A program made the translations under genes and the position numbers. A stretch of DNA of 64,000 bases from Rivularia sp. MS3 (GTDB lineage Bacteria; Cyanobacteriota; Cyanobacteriia; Cyanobacteriales; Nostocaceae): assembly GCA_019192545.1 (NCBI GenBank), contig JAHCMI010000035.1:21535-85534 (forward strand). Reading direction: 5' to 3'. Numbering within the stretch: the stretch's first letter is position 1; each line of letters opens with the position of its first letter. Below the pieces are notes generated by a model that did no database searches, had not been told where the DNA came from, and was given only the letters and a program-made list of their open reading frames with translations. Of the stretch, positions 17,574 to 26,206 are shown in pieces.

Positions 17574-18941
17574 CTATCTCTTTTTAATTAACTTGGAGCG
17601 AGAAGATTGATTGTAGGGTAATGTAACAATAAAAGTACTACCTTTTTTAACTTCACTTTCTACTGACAAATTACCGTGATGAGATACTACAATAGCTTTA
17701 GCAATTGCTAACCCTAAACCCGAACCACCAGTGTGACGAGAACGGTCGCTATTTACTCGATAAAAGCGGTCAAAGACGTTAGATAATTCATGTTTAGGAA
17801 TACCAATACCCGTATCTTTTACTCGAACTTCAGCATCTGAATCATATTTATCTAAAATAACCGTGACTTCCCCACCGGGTAAAGTATACTGAATTGCATT
17901 TACAATTAAATTAGAAAATAAGCGATAAAGTTGCTCGGAATTACCAACTATATTTATTTCCTTATTAACGTGAATCTCAGATTTAAGTATTACTTTAGAT
18001 GAAATTGCCATTGCGGCGAATTCTTCTATCAAGTCCTCAATAATATCATTTAAAGAACATAATTCTCGCTGTACTGAAATAGTTTGTCTATCAAAGCGAG
18101 AAAGCATTAATAAATCAACGACTAAACTAGTAAGTCGTTGATTTTGACGTTTAATTGTTTCTAAAATATTCCATGCTTCTTTAATATCTAAATCTGGCAT
18201 TAATAAAACTGAATCAATTGTTGCTTGAGTAGCGGCTAAAGGTGTTCTTAATTCATGAGCAGCGTCGGCTGTAAATTGTTGAATTTGTCTGTAGGATTGA
18301 TAAATTGGTCGCATTGCTAAACCTGCCAACCACCAGCTAGCAAAAGCAATCATTGTCATTCCTATTGGTATTCCTACTAACAAACATAGTTTAACCGCAT
18401 CCATATAGCTGTTAACATCAGCAATATTTCTTCCTACTTGTAAATATCCCCAATCGCGATTATCTTTAGTGTGTAATTCTAATGACATTTGATGGTAAAA
18501 ATCACCAGCCTCATCTTGAATTGTTTGCCATACTTTCTTGTTTAAATTTGAAATTGGCGTTTGAGGTAACGAACCAGCAGTAGCAATCAAACTTCCAGAA
18601 TTACCAAATAAGCTTATATAATAACCTTGATGAATTGCATTTAAAATATGCCGTTGAGAAGCTGATTTTTCCGATATGCAACCTGTTTCTACTACACAAA
18701 TATTTGGTAAAACTTCTTTTATTATTGGTTCTACTTTTTCGGGCTGTTTTAACTTTGATTCTAAATTATTATGTAAACTTCTAGCGACAAATTCTAATTC
18801 TCTATCCAGAGCTTCCGAATGAGCATGAGATACTGCCGTGTAAAAACCGAAGCTACAAACAGTTAAAATTAAACCCATAACGATAGCATACCAAAGCGCT
18901 AATCGAACCCGAGTTCTTTGAAAAAGTTTATTTTGATTCAT
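17574..18941 (-). CDS. rppB: Sensor histidine kinase, RppB/NrsS type
   Basis: 455 residues. Membrane helices near 14-36 and 182-206 flank a periplasmic sensor of about 140 residues holding two cysteines in CVVETGC. H-box motif DAAHELRTPL is followed by N-box LIVNAIQYT and G-boxes VKDTGIGIP and GGSGLGLAIA. Length and N-terminus resemble RppB/NrsS of cyanobacteria, which with RppA responds to nickel or redox signals; closely related CopS responds to copper. It lies 102 bp downstream of its cognate regulator, with a heptamer repeat between. Identity of the signal is not deducible, but its surroundings suggest a metal cation. Confidence 0.85.
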   Translation of the reverse strand: MNQNKLFQRTRVRLALWYAIVMGLILTVCSFGFYTAVSHAHSEALDRELEFVARSLHNNLESKLKQPEKVEPIIKEVLPNICVVETGCISEKSASQRHILNAIHQGYYISLFGNSGSLIATAGSLPQTPISNLNKKVWQTIQDEAGDFYHQMSLELHTKDNRDWGYLQVGRNIADVNSYMDAVKLCLLVGIPIGMTMIAFASWWLAGLAMRPIYQSYRQIQQFTADAAHELRTPLAATQATIDSVLLMPDLDIKEAWNILETIKRQNQRLTSLVVDLLMLSRFDRQTISVQRELCSLNDIIEDLIEEFAAMAISSKVILKSEIHVNKEINIVGNSEQLYRLFSNLIVNAIQYTLPGGEVTVILDKYDSDAEVRVKDTGIGIPKHELSNVFDRFYRVNSDRSRHTGGSGLGLAIAKAIVVSHHGNLSVESEVKKGSTFIVTLPYNQSSRSKLIKKR

Positions 18942-19013
18942 AGTTATGAACTTAATATTACAAAAGGTAAACTAATAATATTCAAATATCAATCATTTTA
19001 TTGCTACATTCCC

Positions 19014-19048
19014 TATTACTTACTACTTACTACTTACTACTCGCTACT
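19014..19048. repeat. Heptamer short tandem repeat
   Basis: Three exact TACTACT units (19021-19041) with degenerate copies on each side (TATTACT, CGCTACT), lying in the rppA-rppB gap and touching the rppA stop. Heptamer STRRs are typical of heterocystous cyanobacteria. Confidence 0.8.
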
Positions 19049-19736
19049 CAAAACTAAAACGATATCCCATACCATGCAAAGTTTCGATGGGATTTCCACA
19101 GCCACTTGCAGCTAATTTTCGTCGCAACAAACGTACTTGCGCGGCTACTACATTGCTACTCGATTCTGCACTTGCTTCCCAAAGTTGATTGCGAATTTGT
19201 TCGGTTGTGAGAATTTGGTTGGGGTGGTTCATAAAATATTCTAGTAACTGAAATTCTTTGTTAGTCAAAGACATTTTTTGTTTATCTGATGAAGCATTTT
19301 TATTAATTATTGTATTATTTCCATAGTCCAAAGTTAGATTACCCATAGTAAGTTGAGGGGGTTGAAATTGAGGTACCCTTCTTTGCAAAGCACGTAACCT
19401 TGCTAATAATTCCTCCATCCCAAAAGGTTTAACTAAATAATCATCTGCCCCAGCATCCAAACCAGCTACCTTATCTTCCATACTATCTTTAGCTGTTAAC
19501 ATTAAAACGGGCATCGCATTTTTATTTTGACGCAGTTTTTTACATAATTCCAATCCTGACATTCCTGGAAGTAGCCAATCGAAAATACCTATTTTATATT
19601 CCGTCCATTTATTTTCTAAAAGTCCCCATGCTTCATTACCATCCATCACCCAATCAACTAAATACTTTTGCTGAATTAAAACTCGTTTAATAGCTGCACC
19701 CAAATCCGGTTCGTCTTCTACTAATAGTATTCTCAT
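19044..19736 (-). CDS. rppA: OmpR-family response regulator, RppA/NrsR type
   Basis: 230 residues from the ATG at 19736 (MRILLVEDEPDLG); an upstream frame extension lacks homology. Receiver domain 1-120 with acidic pocket EDE, phospho-acceptor Asp in FDWLLPGMSGLELC, and conserved T and K in LMLTAKDS and DYLVKPFGMEELLARLRALQRR. The C-terminal winged helix (about 130-230) recognises direct repeats. A direct-repeat box lies 62 bp upstream of the start, suggesting autoregulation. It is a paralogue of 47392-48093, so the two could share the box family. Confidence 0.88.
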   Translation of the reverse strand: MRILLVEDEPDLGAAIKRVLIQQKYLVDWVMDGNEAWGLLENKWTEYKIGIFDWLLPGMSGLELCKKLRQNKNAMPVLMLTAKDSMEDKVAGLDAGADDYLVKPFGMEELLARLRALQRRVPQFQPPQLTMGNLTLDYGNNTIINKNASSDKQKMSLTNKEFQLLEYFMNHPNQILTTEQIRNQLWEASAESSSNVVAAQVRLLRRKLAASGCGNPIETLHGMGYRFSFE

Positions 19737-19797
19737 AAAACACCTGTAAAAGTTGACTTTAATAAATTCCACTCTAAAAATAGATTTACATAAAATT

Positions 19798-19815
19798 ATG
19801 AAATCAAGATGAAAA
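19798..19815 (-). promoter_or_regulatory. Direct-repeat box B
   Basis: ATGAAATCAAGATGAAAA on the plus strand, 62 bp upstream of rppA, with AAATCT at the -10 position 10 bp downstream. Confidence 0.65.
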
Positions 19816-19996
19816 ATATAGTTACAGCCTCATGACACTATCTAATTGCGTAATTTATATCTCTTTAAAAGATTACTCATGTATTTTAGTTTTTACCAAT
19901 TCCTTTTTATTTTCTTTACTGCTTACACGAAAAAATATTGTCAACGAGTTACAAGTGCATTTCATATATAAATCAAAAACTTCATAGCATACAACT

Positions 19997-20014
19997 ATGA
20001 AATCAAGATGAAAT
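19997..20014 (-). promoter_or_regulatory. Direct-repeat box C
   Basis: ATGAAATCAAGATGAAAT, a perfect copy 260 bp upstream of rppA, with TATGAA 10 bp downstream. It may drive a long rppA leader or a separate RNA; no terminator was found between it and box B. Confidence 0.6.
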
Positions 20015-20157
20015 CAACTTAATCAATAGTTATAAATAATCTTATTTCCTTTGCAAGATGTAATAGTGCAATCTTGAGCAATATTGTAAGAACATCAACG
20101 GTAATAGCTAATGGATGAAGTTTACAAACAAATCCGTTGTTAAAATCTGAAATCGAC

Positions 20158-20189
20158 TTGACTCTACAGTTAACTTGAGAGTTTATCTT
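20158..20189 (+). promoter_or_regulatory. MerR-type promoter 1
   Basis: TTGACT, a 20-bp spacer containing ACTCTACAGT-TA-ACTTGAGAGT, then TATCTT. The overlong spacer and dyad are typical of MerR-activated promoters. A shared block (ATCCGTTGTTAAAATCT) precedes this and promoter 2. Confidence 0.75.
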
Positions 20190-20216
20190 TAATTTATAGT
20201 TGCTCGAATTTTCAAC

Positions 20217-21008
20217 ATGAATAGCACAACCTTAGAAAAAGTTAGACTATATCGGATGTCTACCCCGGAACACGAATGTCCTTGGGGATTAAAAGCAGTT
20301 AATCTACTGAACGAAAAAGGAATTGACTTTGAAGATCATAAACTTACATCTCGTGAAGAAATAGATGAATTCAAAGCCAAGCATCATGTAGAAACTACAC
20401 CACAGATTTTCTCTGGTGAGGAAAGAATTGGTGGCTATACCGATTTAGCCGAAAAGCTAGACGTTGAAGCAGAAGGTGCAGAATATTCCTACACTCCCGT
20501 TATTGCTATATTTTCCAGCGCAGGATTGATGACTTTAGCAACAACTATGGGGTTAACTGGCTTTATGGGTTTCTCCCTTTCTTTGCTAGCTACTTTAAAG
20601 CTGATGGATATCGAATCTTTTGCTGAGAGTTTCGAGAAGTATGATTTGATAACCAAGAGAATTAAACCCTATGCCAAAGTATATCCATTCGCAGAATTAG
20701 CGATTGGTTTGGGTTATCTTTCCGGAATTGCACCAATGCTAACAGGAATAACTTCTTTATTTGTTGGTTTGAGCGGTGGTATTTCGGTATTTAAAGCAGT
20801 GTATATTGATAAACTTGCGCTCAACTGTGCTTGTGTGGGAGGAAATTCCAAAGCACCTTTAGGAGTAGTTAGCTTTACTGAAAATGCGATTATGGCAATT
20901 ATGGGAGGAATGTTGATTTACTCAGCTGCAACTGGAGAAGTTGAATCTGCAAAGGTTAAAGAAATCGAACCTGCTGAGGTTGTGCAAGTGCAAGATGCAA
21001 GAAGATAG
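20217..21008 (+). CDS. Glutaredoxin-MauE/DoxX fusion membrane protein
   Basis: 263 residues. Residues 8-80 form a glutaredoxin-like domain with a single active-site cysteine in HECPWGLKA and the cis-Pro segment TTPQIF. Residues about 90-245 carry four membrane helices of the MauE/DoxX redox-associated family, with the extracytoplasmic or membrane cysteines LNCACVGGN. Such fusions probably move reducing equivalents to the membrane or periplasm. Its MerR-type promoter places it under the merR gene 230 bp downstream, so a role in thiol-dependent metal or redox stress is likely. Confidence 0.75.
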   Translation: MNSTTLEKVRLYRMSTPEHECPWGLKAVNLLNEKGIDFEDHKLTSREEIDEFKAKHHVETTPQIFSGEERIGGYTDLAEKLDVEAEGAEYSYTPVIAIFSSAGLMTLATTMGLTGFMGFSLSLLATLKLMDIESFAESFEKYDLITKRIKPYAKVYPFAELAIGLGYLSGIAPMLTGITSLFVGLSGGISVFKAVYIDKLALNCACVGGNSKAPLGVVSFTENAIMAIMGGMLIYSAATGEVESAKVKEIEPAEVVQVQDARR

Positions 21009-21182
21009 AGAATGAATGCATAATCTATCTTCTTACAGGCTTGAATAAAAAATTTTAGACTTCAGATTAAATTATGAATAGATTCAAGTCTCGAATTTGA
21101 ACTAAGTAATAAAATTTGCAATTGTTCAATCGTAAATCCAAAATCCAAAGTAAACGCATCCGTTGTTAAAATCTAAAATTCA

Positions 21183-21214
21183 TTGACTCTCTAGTGAACT
21201 AGAGAGTTTATCAT
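21183..21214 (+). promoter_or_regulatory. MerR-type promoter 2 (merR autoregulation)
   Basis: TTGACT, 20-bp spacer with the near-perfect dyad ACTCTCTAGT-GA-ACTAGAGAGT (21186-21207), then TATCAT. Confidence 0.8.
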
Positions 21215-21245
21215 TGAGAAGTAGTAAGCATGGGTAAGAAAAAGT

Positions 21246-21671
21246 ATGAGTAAATTAACCTATCTAAAGATTGGAGAATTAGCCCGCGCTACAGGACTTA
21301 CTGTCGGAAATTTACGTTATTACAGCGATATCGGACTTTTGCAACCCGTGCATAGAGGAGACAACGGTTATCGGTATTATGCTCAAAATGCTTCCGAGCA
21401 GGTAGAGTTCATCAAGAAAGCACAATCTCTCGGATTTACCTTAGAAGAAATCAAACAGATTCTCGATGTTCGCAACGGTGGTGAAATTCCTTGCGATTTA
21501 GTACAAAGTTTGTTGAATAACAAGATAGAACAATTGGCAATCCAAATTAAGCAAATGACTTTGTTTAAAAGGGAATTAGAAGAATATCGTGCAATGTGGG
21601 TAAATAAACCGGAATCTAATTTAAAGCAGGAAGAAGTTTGTCCTTTAATTGATAGCGTGTCTTTACATTAA
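21246..21671 (+). CDS. MerR-family metal or redox regulator
   Basis: 141 residues: N-terminal winged HTH (LKIGELARATGLTVGNLRYYSDIGLL), then a dimerisation helix. Candidate sensor cysteines are C83 (GEIPCDLV) at the position of MerR C82, and C132 (EEVCPLID) in the C-terminal loop. The middle cysteine of mercury MerR (near 117) is absent, so the sensor resembles ZntR/CueR/CadR-type proteins rather than mercury MerR. It likely activates the four promoters with ACTCT-AGAGT dyads in this window, including its own. Confidence 0.85.
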   Translation: MSKLTYLKIGELARATGLTVGNLRYYSDIGLLQPVHRGDNGYRYYAQNASEQVEFIKKAQSLGFTLEEIKQILDVRNGGEIPCDLVQSLLNNKIEQLAIQIKQMTLFKRELEEYRAMWVNKPESNLKQEEVCPLIDSVSLH

Positions 21672-21744
21672 ATTTGCTTGCAATAAAGCAATTCATATAT
21701 TTTAGTTTCTGGACGCTAATATTAAAATATTTACTTCAGTGGCA

Positions 21745-21846
21745 AGAAAAGCTCAACAGACCTTAATTACTATAATTTTCTAATTGGTGAAATTAGTAAG
21801 GAGTAACAGAAAATGTTTCACTATTAGTAATAGGTCTATTGAGTTA
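21745..21846 (-). ncRNA. Candidate metal-responsive small RNA 1
   Basis: On the minus strand, box D and a CAATAT -10 predict a start near 21846. The transcript would immediately form a long-range stem: arms 21832-21843 and 21752-21763 pair over 12 bp with one G-U, extended by AGTAAT/ATTACT after a 2-nt bulge. An internal 6-bp hairpin (CTAATT/AATTAG) lies inside. The stem is followed by CTTTTCTT, a weak terminator tail. No ORF of note exists; it would lie just 3' of merR on the opposite strand. Confidence 0.5.
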
Positions 21847-21868
21847 TTTTCAATATTGACAGATAAAA

Positions 21869-21886
21869 ATGAAATTAGGATGAAAT
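21869..21886 (-). promoter_or_regulatory. Direct-repeat box D (no gene downstream)
   Basis: ATGAAATTAGGATGAAAT between two gene 3' ends, with CAATAT 10 bp downstream on the minus strand, pointing at the candidate small RNA. Confidence 0.65.
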
Positions 21887-21938
21887 TTCATTTTTTGCGA
21901 TAGATTTATCAATTAAGTTTACATATAGATAGAATCTA

Positions 21939-22421
21939 TTAATCATCGTATGTCATGATTTGAGTAATACCAAGCGGAATTGCTTCTTTAAATCCTACTA
22001 TTTTGGCATCAACTTTGAATTGCCAAGTTTCGGCATAACCAGGAGTAATAACATCTTTCATCAAAATAGATAACTTTGTTTCAGGGGCTACTGGTTGTGA
22101 GAAGATTATTTGAGCTTTATTTTCATTTATAGAAACTTCCGTAGCTATTTTTTCACCTTCAGAATTTTTTACTTCTATCCCATCATCTATTTTTATTTCA
22201 GAAGGTATATCTATTGAAAGTCCCTCAAGAGGCTTCCCTTGTACATGGACTTCTATTTCGTAAGTAGCAGTCATTGCTTCTGCATCGTTTGGAAACGCAG
22301 CACTATCAATTATATGAGAAGCTTGATAATCATTTGGTTTGCCACTTGCTAATACAGTAGTAATCGGAGATAACAATAATAATGTAAACGCAGCAGTGTA
22401 AATCATTTTTTTTAATTTCAT
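21939..22421 (-). CDS. DUF2808 exported protein, paralogue 1
   Basis: 160 residues with a signal peptide (IYTAAFTLLLLSPITTVLA). The rest follows the cyanobacterial DUF2808 pattern: H/HVQGKPLEGLSIDIPSEI, EVKNSEGEKI, IIFSQPVAPETKLSI and a C-terminal PLGITQIMTYDD. Beta-rich periplasmic protein of unknown activity. Close paralogues lie at 48127-48609 and 48851-49321. Box E is 62 bp upstream with a good -10, so it should be induced with the metal genes. Confidence 0.8.
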   Translation of the reverse strand: MKLKKMIYTAAFTLLLLSPITTVLASGKPNDYQASHIIDSAAFPNDAEAMTATYEIEVHVQGKPLEGLSIDIPSEIKIDDGIEVKNSEGEKIATEVSINENKAQIIFSQPVAPETKLSILMKDVITPGYAETWQFKVDAKIVGFKEAIPLGITQIMTYDD

Positions 22422-22482
22422 GACTATTATCCTCTAAAACTAATAAGACGAATCTTTCTATTTATAAGTATGGTTATTAGTT

Positions 22483-22500
22483 ATGAAATAGACATGAAAA
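22483..22500 (-). promoter_or_regulatory. Direct-repeat box E
   Basis: ATGAAATAGACATGAAAA, 62 bp upstream of DUF2808 paralogue 1; CATACT lies exactly 10 bp downstream. Confidence 0.7.
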
Positions 22501-22574
22501 ATTATCGTTAATTACAATATATTTTTGTTTTTAAGCGCGAATAAAATTGCAAGAAAATACTTGTTTTCTAAAGT

Positions 22575-22659
22575 CAATAAAACAAGCTTTTAATCCTGTT
22601 TACAGGACTAAAAACTTGCTAATGGAATAAAATCTAGATAAAAGCCAAAGAAGGCATAT
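22575..22659 (-). ncRNA. Candidate metal-responsive small RNA 2
   Basis: Box F and a TATATT -10 predict a start near 22659 on the minus strand. The RNA would carry a small GCC-TTCTTT-GGC hairpin and end in a 16-bp stem (14 pairs; arms 22583-22598 and 22603-22618) followed by TTTTATTG. Confidence 0.5.
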
Positions 22660-22681
22660 ATAAATAATATACGAGATAAAA

Positions 22682-22699
22682 ATGAAATTAGGATGAAAT
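22682..22699 (-). promoter_or_regulatory. Direct-repeat box F (no gene downstream)
   Basis: ATGAAATTAGGATGAAAT with TATATT exactly 10 bp downstream on the minus strand, the best -10 of the set. The flank GATAAAA is shared with box D. Confidence 0.7.
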
Positions 22700-22742
22700 A
22701 TTTTAGTTAGATTATTTTTTGATTTATTTATTTAATCATAGT

Positions 22743-22787
22743 AAAAAAAAGGACTTATAAATGTGCCCCTAGAGCATTTATAAGTCC
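22743..22787 (-). terminator. Intrinsic terminator
   Basis: Perfect 13-bp stem GGACTTATAAATG/CATTTATAAGTCC (22751-22763 and 22775-22787) followed on the minus strand by eight T. It would end the RND operon and/or candidate RNA 3. Confidence 0.85.
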
Positions 22788-22847
22788 GAGATTAAATCCA
22801 TTAAATTAATTTAATGGAGAGCCGAGTATGAGGAACTAACTCAACCA
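22743..22847 (-). ncRNA. Candidate metal-responsive small RNA 3
   Basis: The region between box G and a strong intrinsic terminator is about 105 nt. It includes a palindromic hairpin (CCATTAAATTAATTTAATGG, near 22798) and ends in the 22751-22787 stem. The -10 at the standard distance is poor (GAAATT), so the segment may instead be the 3' UTR of the RND operon. Confidence 0.35.
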
Positions 22848-22869
22848 ATAACCAATTTCTCATAAACAA

Positions 22870-22887
22870 ATGAAATCAAGATGAAAT
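22870..22887 (-). promoter_or_regulatory. Direct-repeat box G (no gene downstream)
   Basis: ATGAAATCAAGATGAAAT, a perfect copy only 48 bp beyond the RND pump stop codon. Confidence 0.6.
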
Positions 22888-22934
22888 TACTGAAAAATAA
22901 AGTATTTTTTATGTAATTAAAAATGCTTTTTATC

Positions 22935-25900
22935 TCAACCGTGCCATCTTAATTTTTTCCTCATCCCAGACAACCAAATAGTAATATCATCGACAAGCGA
23001 ATAAACTACAGGTACAACAATTAAAGTCAGCAAAGTTGAAATAACCAAACCACCCAAAATTACCGTAGCGATAGGTGAATAAGCGTCCATCCCGGTTTCT
23101 GGAAAAAAGGCGAGTCGAAAAATTACAATGATTGTAGTAAAGGTGGTCATGACAATCGCTTTGAGTCGAACTGGTCCGGCTTCCCTGATTGCAATATTTC
23201 TAGGTACTCCTTCCTGACGTTTTGTCAAAATCAATTCTAAAAGTAAAATAGCTGCGGAAACTGATAAACCCGATAGAATAATAATTCCTAAAATCGAAAC
23301 CGTAGACAAAGTTTGTCCCGCTAATAGTAACGCTCCGAATACTCCTACCAACTGCAAGGGAATTGACAGCATCATTACCAAAGGTTGGATAAACGAACCA
23401 AATTGAATTACCAATATGAGATAAATCAGTAATAAAGAAACCACCAAACCTTGTAAAAGTCGCTCAAACTCAATCATCATATCCGTCATATCCCCCATTG
23501 AATCGATACCGTAACCGGGGGGAAAGTCTAATTTACTACCTGCACGCATGGCGATCGCCATTGATAAGTCCATCGAAGCGGGTCCATCTTTACGATAATA
23601 TCCGTTGACATAAACCACCCGTTTTCCGTTAACTCGTTCAATTAATGTCGGTCCTTGTTCCCGTTGTAAAGTTGCAACGGTACTTAGTGGAACTTGCCGA
23701 TTATCCGAAGTCGTAATATAAGTTGATGACAAGTCTTGCTGAGTTCCCCGGTCTTGTTCGTCATACCGGACTAAAATAGAATTTTGTCTTAGATTGGGAC
23801 GATTATAATATCTACGAGTGTAACCCCCATTCAAAGCATAACGCGCTTGTTCGGCGATATCTTTGATATTTAACCCCAGTTCCTTGGCTCTACGACGGTC
23901 AATTTTTAACTGAAATTCTGGCTGAGTCATTGCCGAACTTGTATGTGGCATCACTAAGTCTGGTGTGTCTTCAGCGATACCTAAAACACCTTGAGCTAAA
24001 CGATGTAATTCGTCCAAATCTTCACCATACACTGCCAATTGAACCGGCGCTGCCGATGTAGCCATTACATCTACACCCATTTCCTTCATGGCGATACGTC
24101 GCAAACCAGGAATAGTACTGCGAGCTTCGGTTTTGACTTCATCAATAATTTGCCAAATATCCCTTTCTCGTGCCCCAACATCCTTAAGAGTGACAATCGC
24201 TGAAGCGGTATTAACTCCCCCCATACTGTAACCGCTGAAGTAAGTACTATTTCGCGTTAGTTCAAACCCAACTTGTGAAGAAACCTTTTCTACTTCCGGT
24301 TGTTCCAGGAGAATTTTTTCAAACTTTTGAGCAAGCTGGTCAGTTTTACTAAAAGATGTCCCTGGTTCAAATTCTATCGTTGCCATGATTTGACCGGAAT
24401 CACCCAAAGGCATCATTTCTTGACCAATTAAAGGATATAAACTAAATGCTAGAACAATAGAAGCACCCGTTAACGCTAAAGTAATTTCGCGGTTTTTCAT
24501 GCAGATGTCGAGCAACCAACCGTAACCTTGCTCTAACTTATAAAAGCTATAACGTATCGGAGTCAGCAATCTCTGCAACCAAGTTTTACGTCTTCCTTTT
24601 TGGTGTAGTGGCTTGAGGAAGAATGCTGCAAGTAAAGGAATTAAAGTAATTGAAACAATTAGCGAAGAGAGAAAAGCGAAAACCATCGGATAAACCAACC
24701 CGACAAACATCAGCCCAGTTAATCCACCAGCAAGTATCGTCGGTAATAAAGCCGCAATCATTACACAGCTAGCAGCCGCACTTGCTAAAAATACCTCTCC
24801 CGTCCCCTTAATCGCTGCTTCGTGGGGTTTATGCCCTTCTTGTAGTTTCCGGTCAATCGAATCAATGACAATAATCGAATCATCTACCAGTTTACCAATA
24901 GCCATCATCATCCCAATCAAAGTTGAGGAATTAAGCGACATTCCAATGGGGATAAAAGGAAGCATCGATAGCGCTAGGGATGTAGGGATAGAAATCATTA
25001 CAATCGCTGTGGCTCGGAAGTTTTCTAGGAAAACTAAAATTACCAACCCCGCAAGCACAACGCTTATCAGTAATTCTCCGGTAGTGCTATCCTTGATTAA
25101 ATTGACTAAATAAGAATTATCGTAAGCAACCTCAAACTCCAAACCCGGATACTGTGCCTGTATTTTGGTTAATTCAGCGCGTACCAGTTCGATAACTTGC
25201 GGCGAACTAGAATCCGGTTTTTGAATCACATTAACTGCTAATGCAGCTTCACCGTTGTAGCGATAACCACTGCGGCGTTCTTCATAAGTATCTTTGACAG
25301 TGGCAACATCTCTGACATAAACCACCTGTCCCGACTTTTCCAACACCGGGTAATCCATCACCGCACGAGCATTCAGCGCTCGTTCGTCGGTGCGTACTAA
25401 AATTTCACTATCTCCCCTGGTTAATACCCCCGCACCTTGACTTACATTATTCGCGTCGATAGCGTCTCGTACTTGCAGAATTGACAAATCATAAGCAGCC
25501 AACTTTTGACGGTCAACAATTATCTGTAATTGTCGCCGATAACCGCCAAAAATTGACACCGCTTGTACATCCCGCACCTGAGTTAATCTATCAACCAAAG
25601 TATTGTCAGCAAATTCTCGTAAACGCACCGGGTCCCAACCTTCTCCCCGTAAAGCCAGAGTTAGTACGGGACGGTTGAGCGGGTCGATAGGTAAAACCCA
25701 GTAGGAACGGGTATTAATCCCATCCAGCGCCAAATCCCCCTCCGCAGCCGTCATTACACTTTGTACTTCCTGCACCGCATTATCAATATCACCACCCCAT
25801 TCAAACTGTACGGAAACTAAAGACATATCCTGTTGGGAACTCGAACGGATAAACCGCACCCCATCTAACACAGTTAGCCGTTGTTCGATTGGTTTACTGA

Positions 25901-26093
25901 TATAAGTTTCTACTTCCGCAGGTGAGGAACCAGGAGCCATTGTCACAATTGCCACCAAAGGGCTTTGGACATAAGGCATCATCCTTACCGGGAGTAGGAA
26001 TAACGTAAGGGTAGCGAGGACGAGGATACCGATGTATAAAGCAGCGAGTACTACCGGGTTTTTGATTGACCAGCGAGTGAGGAAGTATTTCAT
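22935..26093 (-). CDS. RND efflux transporter permease (AcrB/CusA superfamily)
   Basis: 1052 residues from the ATG at 26093 (MKYFLTRWSIKNPVV); a frame extension to 26132 is only translated G-rich repeat. The architecture is twofold symmetric with about 12 membrane helices and two large periplasmic loops (for example SPAEVETYISKPIEQRLTVLDGV). The C-terminal half includes SIPLQLVGVFGALLLAG and FFPETGMDAYSPIATV. Charged residues in helix 4 (MMAIGKLVDDSIIVIDSI) fit proton coupling. It is the last gene of an operon with an adaptor and a FixH-like lipoprotein; the metal-rich context suggests cation or copper export, though a drug pump cannot be excluded. Confidence 0.88.
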   Translation of the reverse strand: MKYFLTRWSIKNPVVLAALYIGILVLATLTLFLLPVRMMPYVQSPLVAIVTMAPGSSPAEVETYISKPIEQRLTVLDGVRFIRSSSQQDMSLVSVQFEWGGDIDNAVQEVQSVMTAAEGDLALDGINTRSYWVLPIDPLNRPVLTLALRGEGWDPVRLREFADNTLVDRLTQVRDVQAVSIFGGYRRQLQIIVDRQKLAAYDLSILQVRDAIDANNVSQGAGVLTRGDSEILVRTDERALNARAVMDYPVLEKSGQVVYVRDVATVKDTYEERRSGYRYNGEAALAVNVIQKPDSSSPQVIELVRAELTKIQAQYPGLEFEVAYDNSYLVNLIKDSTTGELLISVVLAGLVILVFLENFRATAIVMISIPTSLALSMLPFIPIGMSLNSSTLIGMMMAIGKLVDDSIIVIDSIDRKLQEGHKPHEAAIKGTGEVFLASAAASCVMIAALLPTILAGGLTGLMFVGLVYPMVFAFLSSLIVSITLIPLLAAFFLKPLHQKGRRKTWLQRLLTPIRYSFYKLEQGYGWLLDICMKNREITLALTGASIVLAFSLYPLIGQEMMPLGDSGQIMATIEFEPGTSFSKTDQLAQKFEKILLEQPEVEKVSSQVGFELTRNSTYFSGYSMGGVNTASAIVTLKDVGARERDIWQIIDEVKTEARSTIPGLRRIAMKEMGVDVMATSAAPVQLAVYGEDLDELHRLAQGVLGIAEDTPDLVMPHTSSAMTQPEFQLKIDRRRAKELGLNIKDIAEQARYALNGGYTRRYYNRPNLRQNSILVRYDEQDRGTQQDLSSTYITTSDNRQVPLSTVATLQREQGPTLIERVNGKRVVYVNGYYRKDGPASMDLSMAIAMRAGSKLDFPPGYGIDSMGDMTDMMIEFERLLQGLVVSLLLIYLILVIQFGSFIQPLVMMLSIPLQLVGVFGALLLAGQTLSTVSILGIIILSGLSVSAAILLLELILTKRQEGVPRNIAIREAGPVRLKAIVMTTFTTIIVIFRLAFFPETGMDAYSPIATVILGGLVISTLLTLIVVPVVYSLVDDITIWLSGMRKKLRWHG

Positions 26094-26100
26094 AAGCAAG

Positions 26101-26152
26101 GGAGTGAGGAGAGGGGGTAGAGGGGGAGACAAGGGGACAAGGGGACAAGGGG
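26101..26152. repeat. G-rich short tandem repeat
   Basis: GAGGGGG-like runs followed by three copies of AAGGGGAC, directly upstream of the RND pump start. It leaves no normal ribosome-binding site near the ATG. Confidence 0.75.
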
Positions 26153-26206
26153 AATAATTTATAAGTCACCAATTACCAATGCCCAATGCCCCATTCCCAA
26201 CTTGAT

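Larger units (their letters stand above)
19737..20216. other. Divergent control region of rppA and the glutaredoxin-MauE gene
   Basis: 480 bp without a gene. It contains two direct-repeat boxes (19798-19815 and 19997-20014) reading toward rppA and the MerR-type promoter (20158-20189) reading toward 20217. Nothing else is recognised. Confidence 0.7.
22422..22934. other. Gene-free region with three boxes and two candidate RNAs
   Basis: 513 bp between the DUF2808 gene and the 3' end of the RND pump gene. It has no credible ORF but holds boxes E, F and G, a strong terminator (22743-22787) and a second terminator-like hairpin (22583-22618). Confidence 0.7.

Noticed and set aside
26093..26132. Longer N-terminus for the RND pump
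   Set aside because: The extra residues are translated G-rich repeat DNA (Pro/Leu only), and homology starts at MKYFL.
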